The translations under genes were made by a program, and so were the position numbers. DNA of 64,000 bases. Source: Micromonospora_H sonneratiae (GTDB taxonomy: Bacteria; Actinomycetota; Actinomycetes; Mycobacteriales; Micromonosporaceae). Below, piece by piece: positions 36,658 to 46,977 of the stretch. The stretch spans positions 62,001 to 126,000 of the forward strand of contig NZ_JBHTMP010000014.1 in NCBI RefSeq assembly GCF_042679305.1. The letters are read 5' to 3'. Each line of letters opens with the position of its first letter. Positions within the stretch are counted from its first letter, which is position 1. Under the pieces are notes generated by a model. That model was not told the DNA's origin, searched no databases, and saw only the letters and a program-made list of their open reading frames with translations.

Positions 36658-37800
36658 TCACGTTCTCATCTTTCGTTTCGGTTCCAGGAGCTGTGCCAGA
36701 TCGGCGACGTACAGAACGCCGATCACATCTTCGCCTGACATCACCAGGTACTGCGCGCCCGGGTGGGTCTGCACCTCCCGGATCACCTCCTCCCCCCGGA
36801 GACCGACCGGAAGCCGGGGCACCCCGTCCAGGCCACGCGCCACCGTGTCCACCGAGACCCAGGGACGTCGGTCGACCGGTACGGCGTTGGTGGCAACCAG
36901 GTCGACCAGGGCCACCAGGGCGCCGGACGAGTCGGCGACCCCCAGCGCGGCGGCCGGTTGCCCGGCTTCCCGGCTGCGGCGCTGCGCTTCGGCCAGCGGG
37001 GTACCGGTGGGTACCGGGAACACCGGCCGGGCCATCCGAGCAAGATCGATGAGCGGGAAGCGCCGGCTGATCCGGGCCACCCGGATCGACTGGCCCGCCC
37101 CCTGCCACAGGGTGAGGGCGACCAGCAGCATCAACGCCAGGCCCAGCGGTGCGAGCACCCCCACCCAGGTCAGCAGCGCGACCAGCGCGACGGTGCCGAC
37201 CGCGACCGCCCGCCCCACCCAGCCGGCCACCTCGGTGCCCAGGTGCCGGTCCCGGGTGAGCGCCCAGACCGCAGCCCGCAACGCCCGGCCGCCGTCCAAC
37301 GGCAGACCCGGCAGGATGTTGAACACCGCCACGATCACATTGCTGACCGCCAACTGGAAGGCGAGCTGGTTGAACAGTGTCCGGTCGGGCAGGGCCAGGG
37401 TGGCGAGCACGGCTGCGACGCCGAGCACGGCGGAAACCGCCGGTCCGGCCAGCGACACCAGCAGGTCGACCCGCGGGCTCGGCGCATCCCGGTCCATCTC
37501 GGTGTAGCCGCCGAGCAGTTCCAGGGTGATGCCCCGGACACCGATGCCGTACCGCCGGGCGGTCAACGCGTGGCCCAGTTCGTGCAGGAACACCGAGCCG
37601 AGCAGACAGACCACGAACCCGAATCCGATCGCGTACCCGGTCAACTGGGACAGACCGAGCTGGCGACGGACGAACTCGCCGTACATCACCGTCACCAGGA
37701 CTGCCAGCAGCACCATGGAGAGGTTCACATGGACCGGTACGCCGAAGACCCGGCCGAGGGTCAGTCCCGGGCGTCGGCGCGGTCGTTGACTGTCTTGCAC
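36658..37800 (-). CDS. Site-2 protease family (M50) with CBS domains
   Basis: 380 residues from the GTG at 37800; an ATG at 37899 gives 33 more residues but would share its start codon with the divergent nuclease gene. Membrane core: FLHELGHAL gives the zinc HExxH, FNILPGLPLDGGRAL the third ligand, with GGYTEMD between. The C-terminal third carries a CBS pair (LVALVDLVATN, VIGVLYVADLAQLL). Such intramembrane proteases release transcription factors or signal remnants. It lies 64 nt before trmI in an apparent operon. Confidence 0.87.
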   Translation of the reverse strand: MQDSQRPRRRPGLTLGRVFGVPVHVNLSMVLLAVLVTVMYGEFVRRQLGLSQLTGYAIGFGFVVCLLGSVFLHELGHALTARRYGIGVRGITLELLGGYTEMDRDAPSPRVDLLVSLAGPAVSAVLGVAAVLATLALPDRTLFNQLAFQLAVSNVIVAVFNILPGLPLDGGRALRAAVWALTRDRHLGTEVAGWVGRAVAVGTVALVALLTWVGVLAPLGLALMLLVALTLWQGAGQSIRVARISRRFPLIDLARMARPVFPVPTGTPLAEAQRRSREAGQPAAALGVADSSGALVALVDLVATNAVPVDRRPWVSVDTVARGLDGVPRLPVGLRGEEVIREVQTHPGAQYLVMSGEDVIGVLYVADLAQLLEPKRKMRT

Positions 37801-37897
37801 CGGGTCGATGCTACGGAACGTCCGCAGACGCGGCCCGCCGACTGCGGCGCCCGGCCGTGCAGCGGTCTCGTCGTACCGGTGGCTTAGCCTTTCGGTC

Positions 37898-38812
37898 ATG
37901 ACGGCGGAGACGGTGACGACGCAGGCGAACGGGCAGACTCAGGATGTGCTTCAGGCACCGGTCGGCGCCTCACTCTCGCCGTCGCGGGCAGCGGACTTCA
38001 AGACCTGCCCGCTGCTCTACCGGTTCCGCAGCATCGACCGGCTTCCGGAACGCACCACACCCGAGCAGGCCCGGGGCACCCTGGTGCACGCGGTGTTGGA
38101 ACACCTGTTCGACCTGCCCGCCGCCGAGCGCACCGCGGCGGCGGCGACCGAACTGATCGCTCCGCAGTGGGACCGGCTGACCACCGAGCAACCGGAGCTG
38201 ACCGAGCTCTTCACCGATGCGGCAGCCGCCGCCGAGTTCCTGGAGTCCGCCCGTGGGCTGCTCGACGGCTACTTCGCCGTCGAGGACCCCCAGCGGCTCG
38301 AGCCGGCGGAGCGGGAGAGCCTGATCTCCGCCGTCGTGGACGACCAGCTACTCATCCGGGGCTATCTGGACCGGCTGGACGTCTCTCCCGACGGGGCCCT
38401 GCGGGTGGTCGACTACAAGACCGGCGGCGCCCCCCGTGAGGCGTTCGAGGCACGTGCCCTGTTCCAGCTCAAGTTCTATGCCCTGGTGTTGTGGCGGACC
38501 CGGGGCGTCGTCCCCCGGGTGCTCCGGCTGCTCTATCTGAAGGACGCCGAGATCTGCGACTACAGCCCGGACGCGGACGAGCTGGCCCGGTTCGAGCGCA
38601 CCGTGGTGGCCCTGTGGCGGGCCATCGAGCAGGCCACCGCAGCCCGGGACTTCCGCCCCAAGCCAAGTCGGCTCTGCGACTGGTGCAACCACCAGGCCCA
38701 CTGCCCCACCTTCGGGGGCACGCCCCCGCCGTTCCCGGAGCTGCCGTCGTCCGGCGAGGACCGCAGGAGCAGCCACCCGGCCCGGCCGATCCCGCGCCGC
38801 GGGGACGACTAG
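37898..38812 (+). CDS. RecB-family PD-(D/E)XK exonuclease, Cas4-like
   Basis: 304 residues. The nuclease core shows GTLVHAVLEHLF, LRVVDYKTGG (catalytic Asp and Lys) and FKFYALVLWR-like FQLKFYALVLW. FKTCPLLYRFR near the N-terminus and CDWCNHQAHCP near the C-terminus supply the four Cys of a probable Fe-S cluster, as in AddB/Cas4 proteins. TAGCCT at 37885-37890 lies 7 nt before the ATG, indicating a leaderless transcript. No CRISPR or AddA partner is nearby. A similar gene (Rv2119) adjoins trmI in mycobacteria. Confidence 0.88.
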   Translation: MTAETVTTQANGQTQDVLQAPVGASLSPSRAADFKTCPLLYRFRSIDRLPERTTPEQARGTLVHAVLEHLFDLPAAERTAAAATELIAPQWDRLTTEQPELTELFTDAAAAAEFLESARGLLDGYFAVEDPQRLEPAERESLISAVVDDQLLIRGYLDRLDVSPDGALRVVDYKTGGAPREAFEARALFQLKFYALVLWRTRGVVPRVLRLLYLKDAEICDYSPDADELARFERTVVALWRAIEQATAARDFRPKPSRLCDWCNHQAHCPTFGGTPPPFPELPSSGEDRRSSHPARPIPRRGDD

Positions 38813-38889
38813 ACCTCCTCCGACAGGAGGACGCCCGGCTCACCATCGGTGATGATCCTTCGGTCGCAACAACGGCTAGCGTCGCCTAT

Positions 38890-40098
38890 ATGACAGAGCG
38901 CTTCGCTGGCTGGGGCCGGAACCGGCAGTTGCTGGCCGACACCCTGCTGGCGGCCCTGCTGGCGGTGGTGCCGATCGTGCTGATCCTGCCGTTGCCCCGG
39001 GAACTGTGGCCGGACCCGTTCCTCGGGCACCTCGGCTGGACGGTGTTCTGCGCAGCCCCGGTGGTGTTACGCCGGGCTGCGCCCTGGGTCGCGGTGGCCA
39101 CCGCCGTGGTGACCCTGGTCGCACCGGCGGTCTTCCAGATCGTGCCCCTCGCCCAGGCGCTCACCTTCACCGTGCTGACCTACACGATGGCGGCACAGCG
39201 TCCATTGCGGTCGGCGGTCCTCGCCGCCGTGGTGCTGTGGACCCCCGTCGCCGTACTCAACGTACTGACGTCGAACATCGACAATGCCCTCGACATCGGC
39301 CCCGGCTACCTGGTCGTGAACAACCTGCTGACGGCGCTCGTCTCGTTCTTCGTCGGTCGCACGGTGCACGCCCGCCGGGCCGCCAACCTCGTGCTGCAGG
39401 AGCGGGCGCGGGTCGCGGAGGAGAACCAGCGCTCCCTGGCCGAGCAGGCGGTCGCCGACGAACGCCGACGCATCGCCCGCGAGCTGCACGACGTGGTGGC
39501 CCACCACGTGAGCGTGATGGGTGTGCTGGCCACCGGTGCCCGGCGGGTACTCAAGCGTGATCCGGTGTCGGCCGACGAGGCGTTGGGCACCATCGAGGAC
39601 ACCAGCCGTACGACGTTGCGCGAGATGCGGCGGTTGCTCGACGTACTGCGTACGGACGCGGAACCGGCTGCCGACCTGACCCCGCAACCGGGGTTGACCG
39701 GCATAGCGGCCCTGGTGGAGCAGGTTCGCGAGGCCGGGCTGCCGGTGTCCCTACGGGTGGACGGGTCGCCCGGCCTACTGGACCCCGGTGTGGCGCTGAC
39801 CATCTTCCGGATCGTGCAGGAGGCACTGACCAACGCGCTCAAGCACGCCGGTGCGGCCACCGCCGAGGTCCGGCTCAGCTTCGGCGTGTACTGGCTGATC
39901 GTTGAGATATTCGACACCGGACGGGGTCCGGGTCCGGCCCCGAGCCGGGTCGGGCACGGCCTAGTCGGTATGCGGGAACGGGTCGCCCTCTACGGTGGAA
40001 CCCTGCGCACCGGACCACGGCCGGGCGGCGGCTTCCGGGTGTACGCGAAACTTCCGATGGAGCAACTGGGCGCAGCAGGTAACGAGGGGACGGCATGA
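38890..40098 (+). CDS. Two-component sensor histidine kinase (NarL/DesK type)
   Basis: 402 residues. Four to six membrane segments fill residues 15-155; a linker coiled coil leads to the HisKA_3 dimerisation helix ERRRIARELHDVVAHH with phospho-acceptor His200. The HATPase part shows QEALTNALKHAGA, IFDTGRGPGP and GHGLVGMRERVALYGG. The short extracellular loops point to sensing in or near the membrane. TAGCGT plus a 7-nt spacer precedes the ATG. It overlaps its regulator by 4 nt. Confidence 0.9.
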   Translation: MTERFAGWGRNRQLLADTLLAALLAVVPIVLILPLPRELWPDPFLGHLGWTVFCAAPVVLRRAAPWVAVATAVVTLVAPAVFQIVPLAQALTFTVLTYTMAAQRPLRSAVLAAVVLWTPVAVLNVLTSNIDNALDIGPGYLVVNNLLTALVSFFVGRTVHARRAANLVLQERARVAEENQRSLAEQAVADERRRIARELHDVVAHHVSVMGVLATGARRVLKRDPVSADEALGTIEDTSRTTLREMRRLLDVLRTDAEPAADLTPQPGLTGIAALVEQVREAGLPVSLRVDGSPGLLDPGVALTIFRIVQEALTNALKHAGAATAEVRLSFGVYWLIVEIFDTGRGPGPAPSRVGHGLVGMRERVALYGGTLRTGPRPGGGFRVYAKLPMEQLGAAGNEGTA

Positions 40099-40781
40099 CC
40101 GACAGGGCAACACCGACGCGACCGGTGCGTATCCTCCTCGTCGACGACCAGCCGCTACTGCGTACCGGGTTCCGTATGGTGCTCGGCGCGGAGGATGACC
40201 TGGACATCGTGGGCGAGGCCGGGGATGGCGTCGACGCCGTCGACCTGGCCCGCCGGCTGCTCCCCGACGTGGTCCTGATGGACATCCGGATGCCCCGGCT
40301 GGACGGGGTGGCTGCCACCCGGGCGATCGTCGATGCCCGGCTGCCGGTACGGGTGCTCATCCTGACCACGTTCGACCTCGACGAGTACGTCGTCGGCGCG
40401 CTGCGGGCCGGGGCCAGCGGCTTCCTGGCCAAGGACGTGCCGGCCGAGGATCTGGTGACGGCGATCCGTACCGTCGCCGCCGGGGACGCGGTGGTCGCCC
40501 CGCGCATCCTGAAACGGCTGCTGGACCGGTTCGCCGACACGCTGCCGGACCCGTCGGCCACTCCGCCGAAGGCGTTGAACGTGCTGACCGAACGGGAACG
40601 GGAGGTCCTGGTGCAGGTCGCCCGGGGGCTGTCCAATGCGGAGATCGCCCGTGCCCTCTCGGTGAGCGAAACCACGATCAAGACGCACGTCGGGCACGTG
40701 CTGACCAAGCTCGGCCTGCGCGACCGGGTACAGGCCGTGGTCCTGGCCTACGAGTCCGGCCTGGTACGCCCCGGCAGCTGA
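40095..40781 (+). CDS. LuxR-type response regulator (NarL family)
   Basis: 228 residues. Receiver domain with the acidic pair at 17-18, phospho-acceptor Asp63 (VVLMDIRMP) and conserved Lys (FLAKDVP); C-terminal LuxR helix-turn-helix LTEREREVLVQVARGLSNAE with VSETTIKTHVGHVLTKL. It is the partner of the kinase just upstream and probably controls the ABC exporter 530 nt downstream, a common arrangement for envelope-stress or peptide-antibiotic response. Confidence 0.92.
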   Translation: MTDRATPTRPVRILLVDDQPLLRTGFRMVLGAEDDLDIVGEAGDGVDAVDLARRLLPDVVLMDIRMPRLDGVAATRAIVDARLPVRVLILTTFDLDEYVVGALRAGASGFLAKDVPAEDLVTAIRTVAAGDAVVAPRILKRLLDRFADTLPDPSATPPKALNVLTEREREVLVQVARGLSNAEIARALSVSETTIKTHVGHVLTKLGLRDRVQAVVLAYESGLVRPGS

Positions 40782-40796
40782 GCCGCCGGACCATCG

Positions 40797-40814
40797 CCCC
40801 ACGCCGGCGTGGGG
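40797..40814 (+). terminator. Short hairpin after the response regulator
   Basis: An 18-nt palindrome (9-bp arms CCCCACGCC/GGCGTGGGG) 16 nt past the stop. Probably slows or ends the two-component transcript; no T-tract. Confidence 0.5.
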
Positions 40815-40888
40815 TCCGTCGCCGGGCGGGCCGACGGCCAGGGGCATGACTCACGCCCGCCAGCCTTCGTTGCCGCACCGGCTGGTCC

Positions 40889-40988
40889 CTGTCACCTGAC
40901 CGACAGGGCCCGGAGGATGCGACGTACCCGTTCTCCTCCTGTCACCTGACCGACAGGGCCCGGAGGATGCGGGGTACCGGTTCTCCTC
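40889..40988. repeat. Two tandem 50-nt repeats, each with a hairpin
   Basis: Units 40889-40938 and 40939-40988 are identical over their first 32 nt and near-identical over the rest. Each contains CCTGTC and GACAGG around an 8-nt loop. They could be operators for the adjacent response regulator or repeated terminators; two copies without spacers rule out a CRISPR array. Confidence 0.75.
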
Positions 40989-41255
40989 CTCAGGTGGGAT
41001 GGCGTCCGCTGCGATGGTCGTAGGCGAAGACCGTTCCGACGTACGACGGTTCAGGGCAATGTTGCGCCTAGTTTGAATACAGACGGTGACCGCCGTCGGC
41101 CGCACGGGGGGACGATGCGGCACGGTTCCGGTGCGCGCTAGCAGTCGGGGGCAACCCTGATCCGGCATCGGGGCTCACCCGCAGCGGGAAATCCGCGTAG
41201 TGCTCCCTCCGAAGGTGGACGGATCAGGCTCAGCTGACACCGACGATTGACATCG

Positions 41256-41281
41256 CCGGCCGGATCGAGGGATCCGGCCGG
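41256..41281 (+). promoter_or_regulatory. Hairpin just upstream of the ABC transporter gene
   Basis: Perfect 11-bp inverted repeat (41256-41266 and 41271-41281) with a 4-nt loop, 28 nt before the GTG start and close to the ribosome site. It may be an operator or an element in the 5' untranslated region; which one cannot be told. Confidence 0.5.
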
Positions 41282-41309
41282 TCCACGGCTTCGGTGAAAG
41301 GACGTTCCA

Positions 41310-42076
<767 letters not shown>

Positions 42077-42077
<1 letters not shown>

Positions 42078-44626
42078 TGCTGCGGGCGACCCTGCGGAGC
42101 CTGCTGGCCCGCAAACTACGACTGCTGCTGTCCGCCCTGGCGGTGGTGCTGGGCGTCATGTTCGTCTCCGGCGCGTTCGTGCTGACCGACACCCTCGGGC
42201 GCTCGTTCGACTCGGTGTTCGCCGACGCCTACGCCGAGACCGACGTGGAGGTCAGCGCCAAGCCGAAGATCGCGACCAGTGAACTCGAAGGCGAGCAGGT
42301 GGCCACCACCTTCCCGGCGGCGACGCTGGACAGGGTCCGCGCGGTGCCCGGTGTCGAGCAGGCGACCGGACTGGCCGCCGCCGACGGGGCCCGGGTCATC
42401 GGCCGCAACGGCAAGGTGCTGGTCTCGTTCGGGCCACCGCAGCTGGGCAGCAACTGGACCGGTGAGAGCGATCTGGTCCAGTTGCGCGAGGGCCGGGGAC
42501 CGACCGCCGACGACGAGATCGTGGTCAACGTGACCGTCGCCGAGGCTGCCAAGCTGGCCGTCGGCGACCGGGTGGGCGTACTCACCCTGGAACCCAAACG
42601 CGAGTTCACCGTGGTCGGCATCTTCGGCTACAGCGGTGGCCGGGACAGCCTCGGCGGGGTGCAGGAGGTCGGCTTCACCGAACGCGCCGCACAGCAGTTG
42701 ATGCTCGGCGAGACCGGCGTCTACAGCACGATCAGCGTACGGGCGGCCAAGGGGGTCGATCCGGCGAAACTGCGCGACGACGTGGCCGCCGCCCTCGGGG
42801 ACGGATACGTGGTGAAGACCGGTGAACAGCTCTCGAAGGATGCCGCCTCCGGGTTGAAGGAGGGCCTCGGCTTCTTCAACAAGATCCTGCTCGGCTTCGC
42901 CGGGGTGGCGTTGTTCGTCGGCATCTTCCTGATCCTCAACACCTTCTCGATCATCATCGCCCAACGCACCCGGGAACTGGCCCTGATGCGGGCGATGGGG
43001 GCCAGCCGCCGTCAGATGATCGGCTCGGTGCTGCTGGAGGCCGTCGCCATCGGCCTGGTGGCCTCGGTGCTCGGCCTGGGTGCCGGGATCGGTGTGGGCG
43101 CGCTACTGGCCTTCGTCTTCGGGCAGATGGCGGGTGGGCTGACGCTGGCCGGCCTGGGTGTACCACCGACCGCGGTGGTGAGCGCGTTCGTCGTCGGTCT
43201 GCTGGTGACCGTGGTCGCCGCGGTCCTGCCGGCGCTACGGGCCTCCCGTATCCCGCCGATCGCCGCGATGCAGGAGGTCGCCACCCCGGACCGGCCGTTG
43301 ACCCGGATCACCGTGGCCGGCGCGGTGGTGGGCGCCGTGGGCGGAACGCTGCTTGCCCTGGGGCTGAGCGACAACGCCGGCGACAACACGCTCTGGACGA
43401 TCCTCGGCGGAGTGCTGATCTCCTTCATCGGTGTGGCGCTGCTGACCCCGATGATCAGCCGGCCGGTGGTGTCGCTGCTCGGCCGCCTGTTCGCCTGGTC
43501 GGTGCCGGGCAAGCTGGGTCGGCTCAACTCGGGTCGCAATCCGCGTCGTACGGCGATCACCGCCGCCGCCCTGATGGTCGGCATCGCCCTGGTCACCGGG
43601 GTGAGCGTCATCATCACCTCGGCCAAGAGCAGCCTGACCGCGCTGGCCGAGGACACCATCCAGGCGGAACTGGTCATCGCCGGTAACCAGACCGGGCCCC
43701 GGCCGCCGAGTTTCGACCCGGCGGTGCTGGACCGGGCTGCGGCCGTACCGGGGGTCAAGGCGGTGGCCGGCCTGTACGGTGACGTGGCGATGGTCGGCGG
43801 ACAGCGGACGTACGTGAGCGCGACCAGCAACGTGCCGGCGCTGCGGGACATCTTCAAGGCCACGCCCACCGCCGGCAGCATCGACGCACTGGGACCGAAC
43901 CAGCTCATGGTCGACGCGGGCACCGCGAAGGAACACAACCTGTCGGTCGGCTCCACCGTGCCGGTGCAGCTGTCCCGGGGTGACCCGCAGACCTACACGG
44001 TGACCGGCATCTACGCCGAGACGGACCTGTTCGGCGGGTTCGTGCTGCCGGCCGGGGCGGCGGCGAACTTCGCGGTGCCGATGCCGACGCAGGCGTACCT
44101 CCAGCTGACCCCGGGCACCTCGGTCGACCGGGTGCTCCCGCAGGTCGAGGCGCTGCTGGCAGACAGTCCGGAGGTGTCGGTCGCCGACCGGGCAGCCTTC
44201 ATCGAGCAGCAGACCGGCATGTTCGACCAGCTCCTGATGATGATCCAGGTGCTGCTGGCGCTGGCCATCCTGATCGCCGTACTCGGCATCATCAACACGC
44301 TGGCTCTGTCGGTGCTGGAACGGACCCGCGAGCTGGGCCTGCTGCGGGCCATCGGCCTCCGGCGTGGTCAGACGATGCGCATGGTGACCGTCGAGTCCGT
44401 GGTGATCTCGGTGTTCGGGGCGCTGCTCGGCGTCGTGGTCGGTACCGGCCTCGGCGCGGCGGTGGTCCAGGCGCTGAGCGAGGACGGCATCGGCGATGTG
44501 GTTCTCCCCTGGTCGCAGATGGGGCTCTACGTGGGGCTGGCAGCCGTCATCGGAGTGGTCGCCGCAGTGCTGCCGGCGATCCGCGCCGCGAGGATCAACG
44601 TCCTCGGGGCGATCGCCCACGACTAG
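42077..44626 (+). CDS. ABC transporter permease, two FtsX domains
   Basis: 849 residues. An N-terminal helix (about 10-32) and MacB-like periplasmic domain lead to a first FtsX block (helices from about 275 to 390, with IAQRTRELALMRAMGASRRQMI), further helices around 415-460, a second extracellular domain, and a C-terminal FtsX block (LERTRELGLLRAIGLRRGQT). The repeated RTRELxLxRAxG coupling motif contacts the ATPase. With the upstream two-component genes this suggests regulated export or sensing of a lipid or peptide. Confidence 0.92.
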
Positions 44627-44642
44627 CTCGGATCGGGGGTGC

Positions 44643-44679
44643 AGGTGGGGCGGTGTCGCGAGGGGGCACCGCCCCACCT
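44643..44679 (+). terminator. Terminator of the ABC exporter operon
   Basis: 13-bp perfect inverted repeat (44643-44655 and 44667-44679) around an 11-nt loop, 17 nt after the permease stop. Confidence 0.75.
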
Positions 44680-44690
44680 CCATGTTCCCC

Positions 44691-44730
44691 GTGATCAGGG
44701 CGCGACTCGCGTGATCAGGGAGCGACTCGC
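44691..44730. repeat. Short tandem duplication
   Basis: Two 20-nt copies of GTGATCAGGGCGCGACTCGC in tandem, differing at one base, between the terminator and the HAD gene end. No function is evident. Confidence 0.7.
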
Positions 44731-44762
44731 GAGGGTCGACGCGCCAACCCGTCGGGCCAGGG

Positions 44763-45455
44763 TCAACGCGTCAGCAGGCCGGTCAGCAACTCCAGGTCCG
44801 CGTTGGCCAGGCTCTCCAACAGGTGTACGCCCTCCGTCACGTCCAACGGCACCTCACCGGGCACGGCCAGCACCGCAGCGCCGGCGGCCAGCGCACTGGT
44901 CACACCGGCCGGCGAATCCTCGATCGCCACGCACCGCCCGATCGGCACCGCCAGCAGCCGGGCCGCCGTCAGGTAGGGCAACGGATCGGGCTTCTGCGCG
45001 ATCACCTCGTCGCCGCAGACCACCACGTCGAACCGGTCCCGGCCGAGGGTGTCGAGGGCGACGTCGACCAGCACCCGAGCGGTCGAGGTGACCAGGGCGG
45101 TGGGAATGCCGGCGACGCGTACCGCCTGGAGCAGGGCCAGCGCCCCGGGACGCCAGGGCAGCCCGTCGACGAACAGTTCGGCGACCCGCTGCTCCAACCA
45201 GGCGGTGCCGGCTGCCGGGTCACGCCATGGCTGGCCGAGGTCGTCGTGCAGGATCTGCATCGAAACGGGCATACTGGTGCCGACCATCGCCAGCCGGGCG
45301 GCCGGCGACAGGTTGCCACCGTAGTTCTCGGCCAACTCGTGCAGCGCGATCTCCCAGAGCCGTTCGCTGTCGACGAGCGTGCCGTCCATGTCGAAAAGTA
45401 CCGCAGCCGGGTAGCTGGACAGGGTGTCCTCCTGGAGAAGTGCCGCCCCGGTCAC
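44763..45455 (-). CDS. HAD-superfamily phosphatase (beta-phosphoglucomutase-like)
   Basis: 230 residues from GTG. Motif I is LFDMDGTLVDSE (Asp22 nucleophile, Asp24 acid/base), motif II LVTSTA, motif III QKPDPLPYL and motif IV AIEDSPAGVTSA, as in beta-phosphoglucomutase and DOG phosphatases. The substrate is probably a sugar phosphate or nucleotide. Starts are uncertain: an ATG at 45518 in the same frame would add 21 residues. It is downstream of the P450 gene on the same strand but is a housekeeping family and need not belong to that locus. Confidence 0.87.
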   Translation of the reverse strand: MTGAALLQEDTLSSYPAAVLFDMDGTLVDSERLWEIALHELAENYGGNLSPAARLAMVGTSMPVSMQILHDDLGQPWRDPAAGTAWLEQRVAELFVDGLPWRPGALALLQAVRVAGIPTALVTSTARVLVDVALDTLGRDRFDVVVCGDEVIAQKPDPLPYLTAARLLAVPIGRCVAIEDSPAGVTSALAAGAAVLAVPGEVPLDVTEGVHLLESLANADLELLTGLLTR

Positions 45456-45571
45456 CCCACCGTCGGGCGAGGTGGGGTTCCTGCCACCCCGGTTACCGGA
45501 GCCGGTTTCCCCGATCATCCCCCGGCGGACGGCCGTGCCACCAGCAGCGACCATCGGATGTGGCCCGTACC

Positions 45572-46939
45572 TCAGCTCCCGGCTGGTGGCACGGCAGCGG
45601 CCAGCGGCGTCCAGTGGCCGATCGCCTTGACCGGTACGAGCAGGGTGCTCGTCGCCGGCCGGACCGTAGCCAGCGGGGGCAGGGTCAGCGTGTAGTCCCG
45701 AACGATCGTCGCCACGGCGATGGCCAACTGCACCGGTCCCAGCCGGGCCCCCGGGCAGATCCGGGTGCCCGCGCCGAACGGCAGGTACGCGTGCTCGGTG
45801 TGCGGCCGGGCCCCGGTCAGCCATCGCTCCGGGTGGAACACCTCGGGATCGGTCCAGTGGCGCGGGTCCCGATGGATCAGATAGGGACTGAAGAGCACCC
45901 GCTCACCGGCCCGCAGCCGGTGCGGTCCGAACGGGGTGGGAACGACCGCGGTCCGGCCCATCATCCAGTTCGGCGGGTGCATCCGCAGCGTCTCCTTGAG
46001 TACGGCGGAGGTCAGCGGCCAGTCCTCGCCGGGGAGCCGGTCGGGGCGGACCGGGGTGGTGGCGATCTCCTCCCGTACCGCCCGCAGCAGGTTCGGCTGC
46101 TCGGCGAGGCTCAGCAGGCACCAGGCCAGGGCCGCGCCGGCCGGGCCGTGCGACGTGACGATGAGCAGCCGGACCACTCCGACGATCTCCCGGTCCGGCA
46201 GGTTGAGTGGATGGTCCAGCAGTCGGTCGAGCACGTCCCGGGGCGTGTCCGGGCGGGGTGCGGCCCGGCGACGGCGAACCAGGTCGGTCAGCAACTCCAC
46301 CAGGCCGGTGTTGAGCGCCCGGGCGCGGCGGGCCACCGGTCGACGCCCGATCGGCAGTCGGGACTCGTTGCTGTCGGTGACCTCGAGCGAGGCCCAGAAC
46401 ACCTCTTCGACCGCGCTGGCCACCTCGTCCACGTCATCGTCCCCGCCGCCGATGCAGTAGTCGGCGGTGGCGGTGCCGAGCAGCCGCTGTGCCTCGAAGA
46501 AGAGGTCGACCTCCCGGCCGGCCAGCAGGCTGACGGTACGACTCATCCGCTGCTCGATCCGCCCGACGTGGGCCAGCAGCACCGGCCGGACGACGCCCCG
46601 GTTGAGGTAGCGGCGTACCGACATCCACTCCGGTAGCCCGGCGAGAAGCTCCTGCCGCCCCCGCCGGCCGCCTACGAAGGAGTTGTCGAGGATGAAGTCG
46701 GCGTTCGTCTCCACCAGGACGTGGTGCACGAGTCGTGGATCGTGCACCACGATGCTCTCCGGGTCCAGCCGTACCACGTCGCCGTACTCGGCCCGGGTCC
46801 CGATCATCCAGCCGAGCGGGTCATCCTCGTAGTCGAGAGCGGAGCCCACGTAGGGCAGCCCTCTGGGGCCCGGCACCTCGACGGCTCCGGATTCTCCATC
46901 GGGGCGTCTACCCAGACCCAGACGCGTCAGCCACGACAC
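45572..46939 (-). CDS. Cytochrome P450, probable peptide-modifying enzyme
   Basis: 455 residues from GTG with GGGAG 7 nt upstream (a GTG at 46978 is the alternative). Heme loop YLPFGAGTRICPG with ligand Cys395, ExxR at 316-319 (KETLR), PERW at 370-373. The I-helix reads TSHGPAGAALAW: the acid-alcohol pair that usually activates oxygen is replaced by Gly265-Pro266. No signal or membrane segment is visible. It lies 120 nt after a 26-codon gene rich in Trp/Tyr at its C-terminus, on the same strand. P450s beside such genes cross-link aromatic side chains of ribosomal peptides (tryptorubin, biarylitide and cittilin pathways are known examples); this role is inferred. Electron donors are not encoded beside it. 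Confidence 0.85.
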   Translation of the reverse strand: MSWLTRLGLGRRPDGESGAVEVPGPRGLPYVGSALDYEDDPLGWMIGTRAEYGDVVRLDPESIVVHDPRLVHHVLVETNADFILDNSFVGGRRGRQELLAGLPEWMSVRRYLNRGVVRPVLLAHVGRIEQRMSRTVSLLAGREVDLFFEAQRLLGTATADYCIGGGDDDVDEVASAVEEVFWASLEVTDSNESRLPIGRRPVARRARALNTGLVELLTDLVRRRRAAPRPDTPRDVLDRLLDHPLNLPDREIVGVVRLLIVTSHGPAGAALAWCLLSLAEQPNLLRAVREEIATTPVRPDRLPGEDWPLTSAVLKETLRMHPPNWMMGRTAVVPTPFGPHRLRAGERVLFSPYLIHRDPRHWTDPEVFHPERWLTGARPHTEHAYLPFGAGTRICPGARLGPVQLAIAVATIVRDYTLTLPPLATVRPATSTLLVPVKAIGHWTPLAAAVPPAGS

Positions 46940-46977
46940 CGGACCGCTCCCTACGCATCGTCGTATGTCCAGGCACA

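Larger units (their letters stand above)
40782..41309. other. Intergenic region between the two-component genes and ABC exporter
   Basis: 528 nt without a gene. It holds the hairpin at 40797-40814, two tandem 50-nt repeats at 40889-40988, and a second hairpin next to the ABC gene. This is the expected place for response regulator binding. Confidence 0.6.

Noticed and set aside
40889..40988. Possible CRISPR array
   Set aside because: Only two units in direct tandem with no spacers and no cas genes; the Cas4-like nuclease at 37.9 kb belongs to the RecB-like backbone gene.
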